Source of the DNA: an uncultured bacterium | GTDB taxonomy: Bacteria > Bacteroidota > Bacteroidia > Bacteroidales > Paludibacteraceae | Reading direction: 5' to 3' | Length of the DNA: 8,353 bases | Assembly: GCA_946183755.1 (NCBI GenBank) | Contig: CAMHCZ010000082.1 | Span: 1-8,353 of the forward strand | Shown: piece after piece, positions 7,038 to 8,353 of the stretch | How the letters are laid out: each line of letters starts with the position of its first letter | How positions within the stretch are numbered: position 1 is the first letter of the stretch | The notes under the pieces: model-generated | What the model was told of the DNA's origin: nothing | Database searches by the model: none | Seen by the model: the letters and a program-made list of their open reading frames with translations, nothing else | Translations under genes and position numbers: made by a program

Positions 7038-7919
7038 TTATTCCTGCGTTAAGTTGCGGAATTTGAGCGGAGTTTCGCCAGTCGCCTTTTTGAAGAATTT
7101 TGTGAAATAAGACTGGTCGGTGAAATTCAGCATAGCGGAAATCTCCTGGATGTCGAGCGTGGTCTGTGTCAGCAGGCGCTTGATTTCGAGTATCAGCTTG
7201 TCGTGCAGTATCTCGTTGGATGTCTTGCCGGTCAGGCTTTTTGTGGTCTGCGTCAGGTAGGTGGGCGAGACGTGCAGCATCTCGGCGTACTGGTTCACGT
7301 TGTAGTTGTTCTGGTAGTTTTCTTCTATCAGCTGGTAGAACTTCTTCACCAGCAGGTGCCCCTTGCCTTTGGGCATCGTGGTCGATTCCACGGTGTAGAG
7401 CTGCGCCAGGTAGGCGAGTATCAGGTTCAGGTAGGCGTGCATCAGCGAGGTGGAGTAGTCGGTCTTCAGCGCTTCGAGCGTGGCTTTCACGAAGAGCGAC
7501 TCGATGAACGTCTTGTCCGACGGGCTGTTGATTATCAGCGGCGGGTTGGTCTGCTGCAGTGTGAAGAAGAACGGCAGCTCCAGCAGCGAGTTCTCGTTGC
7601 TCTTGCCTAATTGGTAGAATTCCGAAGTGAAGATGTATATGAATCCGTCGATGTCGTGCGAGAGCTCCAGTCTGTGCGCCTGTCCGGGCGACATGAAGAA
7701 CACGCACGGCGGCTTTATCTCGTACTTGTTGGAGTCGATGATGTGGTAGCCCGAACCCTGCTTCAGATACAGCACTTCGAAGAAGTCGTGGCGGTGGGGG
7801 TAGCGCACGGCGAAGTGGCGGTTGGCGTCGAACACCTCGGCCTGGAAGGCTCTGCCGCCCTTGTCCTTCTTGCTGAAGCTCTGCAGGCTGTAGATAGGTA
7901 GTGAGTTGCTCTTTGGCAT
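7038..7919 (-). CDS. AraC-family transcriptional regulator
   Basis: A 293-residue DNA-binding protein. The N-terminal part (about 30-100) is a cupin-like sensing domain: PHRHDFFEVLYLKQGSGYHI (41-60), PPCVFFMSPGQAHRL (70-84), with H42, H44 and H82 as typical pocket residues. The C-terminal part (about 190-290) has two helix-turn-helix motifs: YNVNQYAEMLHVSPTYLTQ (206-224) and LDIQEISAMLNFTDQSYFTK (255-274), ending in the family signature FFKKATGETPLKFR (275-288). The effector is unknown; a small metabolite or sugar is usual for the family. It has its own -7 box and lies 137 nt upstream of ilvC on the same strand. It is not next to the lyase operon, so a link to pectin use is only a possibility. 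A longer reading frame in another phase covers the same interval but is Arg/His-rich and not credible. Confidence 0.93.
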   Translation of the reverse strand: MPKSNSLPIYSLQSFSKKDKGGRAFQAEVFDANRHFAVRYPHRHDFFEVLYLKQGSGYHIIDSNKYEIKPPCVFFMSPGQAHRLELSHDIDGFIYIFTSEFYQLGKSNENSLLELPFFFTLQQTNPPLIINSPSDKTFIESLFVKATLEALKTDYSTSLMHAYLNLILAYLAQLYTVESTTMPKGKGHLLVKKFYQLIEENYQNNYNVNQYAEMLHVSPTYLTQTTKSLTGKTSNEILHDKLILEIKRLLTQTTLDIQEISAMLNFTDQSYFTKFFKKATGETPLKFRNLTQE

Positions 7920-7941
7920 GTGCTTGTGGTTGGGTTATGTG

Positions 7942-7949
7942 CAAAGATA
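7942..7949 (-). promoter_or_regulatory. -7 promoter box of the AraC-like gene
   Basis: The minus strand reads TATCTTTG, an exact TAnnTTTG match. The predicted start near 7936 leaves a leader of about 16 nt before the ATG at 7919. No TTTG is visible at the -33 position. The neighbouring 7950-8097 is AT-rich with short A and T runs (for example AAAAAC, GTA, GTTTTT at 8014-8028) and shows no gene or other feature I can support. Confidence 0.55.
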
Positions 7950-8097
7950 AGTCATTTTGCGGTGTCGAGTTGAGTGTGGCCTCATTTGAAAACCAGGCAA
8001 TGATTTTTTATGAAAAAACGTAGTTTTTATAATTGTGATTTTTATTACCTTTCAAAGGTTTTTGCGCATGCTGATTTTTGAAGCAAGAGTATCGGGC

Positions 8098-8127
8098 AAA
8101 AAAATGCCCCCGTTAAGGACGAGGGCA
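8098..8127 (-). terminator. Rho-independent terminator of the tracrRNA
   Basis: On the minus strand TGCCCTCG (8127-8120) pairs with CGGGGGCA (8112-8105) over 8 bp around a 7-nt loop, followed by seven T (8104-8098). One pair is U-G on the minus strand but would be an A-C mismatch on the + strand, and the T-run is only on the minus side. Both facts fix the direction. Confidence 0.9.
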
Positions 8128-8157
8128 GCCTAATGTTTTCACAACGGAATAATCCTT

Positions 8158-8181
8158 ATTGTGAATTGCTTCATGATTTGT
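8158..8181 (-). repeat. CRISPR anti-repeat within the tracrRNA
   Basis: This is the segment expected to pair with the 5' half of the CRISPR repeat. It predicts that the array repeat, read in crRNA direction, will contain something close to TTGTGAATTGCTT near its start. It is a single degenerate copy, and there is no array in the window. Confidence 0.75.
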
Positions 8182-8206
8182 ATGTGCAAACATAGTGATA
8201 AATCTG
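8177..8206 (+). promoter_or_regulatory. probable cas9 promoter (-33/-7), interleaved with the tracrRNA promoter
   Basis: TTTG (8177-8180), an 18-nt spacer and TAAATCTG (8199-8206) fit TTTG / TAnnTTTG with one mismatch in the -7 box. Transcription would start near 8212, leaving an A-rich leader of about 24 nt before the cas9 ATG. No Shine-Dalgarno is present, as is usual in this phylum. The elements occupy the same DNA as the tracrRNA promoter on the other strand. Confidence 0.5.
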
Positions 8207-8216
8207 AAATAACAAA
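8187..8216 (-). promoter_or_regulatory. tracrRNA promoter (-33/-7)
   Basis: On the minus strand TTTG (8216-8213), an 18-nt spacer and TATGTTTG (8194-8187) match the Bacteroidetes consensus TTTG / TAnnTTTG at both elements. Transcription would start about 6 nt beyond, near 8181, exactly where the anti-repeat begins. Confidence 0.7.
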
Positions 8217-8235
8217 AACATAACAATAAAATACT

Positions 8236-8353
8236 ATGAAGAAAATCTTAGGACTTGACTTAGGTACCAATAGCATCGGCTGGGCAGTGGTAGAAATTGA
8301 CCACAAACAAAGAATTGTAAGAATAATTGCCCTTGGCTCACGTATTATTCCAA
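8236..8353 (+). CDS. cas9: CRISPR-associated endonuclease Cas9, N-terminal 39 codons (cut by window end)
   Basis: The start of an RNA-guided DNA endonuclease. The visible peptide opens with KKILGLDLGTNSIGWAVVE, the RuvC-I motif of Cas9. D8 is the catalytic aspartate, equivalent to D10 of S. pyogenes Cas9 and D8 of Campylobacter jejuni Cas9. It continues to GSRIIP, a sequence usual after the first strand pair in Bacteroidetes type II-C enzymes. The bridge helix, HNH and PAM-interacting domains are beyond the window, so subtype, length and integrity cannot be judged. It is the only + strand gene here and lies about 55 nt from the predicted 5' end of a divergent tracrRNA. Adaptation genes and the array are expected downstream. 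The ATG at 8236 is the natural start, being directly before the conserved motif. Confidence 0.95.
   Translation, partial: MKKILGLDLGTNSIGWAVVEIDHKQRIVRIIALGSRIIP

Larger units (their letters stand above)
8098..8181 (-). ncRNA. tracrRNA of a type II (II-C-like) CRISPR-Cas system
   Basis: Predicted RNA of about 84 nt, divergent from cas9. It pairs with the repeat part of the pre-crRNA, is bound by Cas9, and is needed for crRNA maturation and target cleavage. From its 5' end it has: an anti-repeat (8181 to about 8158, with AAGCAATTCACAAT); a nexus AATAAGGATTATTCCGTT (8160 to 8143) with the same AAUAAGG..UCCGUU skeleton as S. pyogenes tracrRNA; a linker GTGAAAACATTAGG; and a terminator hairpin ending in seven U. 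The + strand here begins ATTGTGAATTGCTT, close to the 5' end I recall for the 46-47 nt repeats of Bacteroidetes II-C arrays (GTTGTGATTTGCTT), as expected for an anti-repeat. A good -33/-7 promoter precedes it. Both ends are inferred. The repeat itself is outside the window, so pairing could not be checked. Confidence 0.85.

Noticed and set aside
564..7919. Polysaccharide utilisation locus with susC/susD and a local AraC regulator
   Set aside because: There is no SusC/SusD-like, transporter or hybrid sensor gene in the window, and the AraC-like gene is separated from the lyases by ilvC and rsmE, which are unrelated.
6922..7944. Minus-strand open frame of 340 codons over the AraC-like gene
   Set aside because: Its composition is Arg/Gln/His/Pro-rich with no motif. 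It is a shadow of the cupin/HTH reading frame.
8004..8028. Runs of T and A forming small inverted repeats
   Set aside because: They are low-complexity AT-rich DNA, the stems are only A/T-dominated 6-mers, and there is no associated gene end or promoter fit.
7920..8235. CRISPR array next to cas9
   Set aside because: I looked for regularly spaced repeats and found only one repeat-like segment, which is the tracrRNA anti-repeat.
1..8353. Insertion sequence, prophage, tRNA or rRNA content
   Set aside because: No transposase, integrase or phage protein signatures, terminal inverted repeats with target duplications, or tRNA/rRNA sequence were recognised on either strand.

Overview
This window looks like Bacteroidales chromosome (Prevotella- or Bacteroides-like). 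The support is: no Shine-Dalgarno sequences at gene starts, several -7 promoter boxes of the Bacteroidetes form TAnnTTTG (TATCTTTG recurs three times), secreted PL1-family pectate lyases with C-terminal beta-sandwich modules, a small lipoprotein with a typical lipobox, and a type II-C-like Cas9 start. Genus cannot be fixed from the window. All genes are on the minus strand except the last one.

Layout in + coordinates. 48-75 is a strong, probably bidirectional terminator. 93-4467 is a three-gene minus-strand unit transcribed right to left: pectate lyase B (2521-4467), its paralog pectate lyase A (564-2492), and a small lipoprotein with a degenerate Rieske-like domain (93-557). It starts from a -7 box at 4503-4510. 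4594-5307 is rsmE (16S rRNA m3U1498 methyltransferase) with its own -7 box. 5361-5388 is the ilvC terminator. 5416-6900 is ilvC, the long (class II, E. coli-like) ketol-acid reductoisomerase. An inverted repeat overlaps its presumed promoter. 7038-7919 is an AraC-family regulator.

The right end (about 8098-8353) is the edge of a type II CRISPR-Cas locus. The first 39 codons of cas9 start at 8236 on the + strand and show the RuvC-I motif with D8. Directly upstream, on the opposite strand, I read a complete tracrRNA of about 84 nt (8181 to 8098). It has an anti-repeat, a nexus with the AAUAAGG..UCCGUU skeleton known from S. pyogenes tracrRNA, and a Rho-independent terminator whose G-U pair and U-run work only on the minus strand. 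Its promoter and a likely cas9 promoter are interleaved over the same ~40 bp (8177-8216), each with an 18-nt spacer. This suggests that initiation of the guide scaffold and of the nuclease are mutually exclusive. The CRISPR array and any cas1/cas2 would lie to the right, outside the window.

How the genes work together: the two lyases are both predicted active on pectate and exported, so the operon is a small pectin-degrading unit without visible susC/susD partners. ilvC and rsmE are housekeeping genes. The AraC-like gene has no demonstrable target here. The tracrRNA and Cas9 would act together with crRNAs from outside the window.
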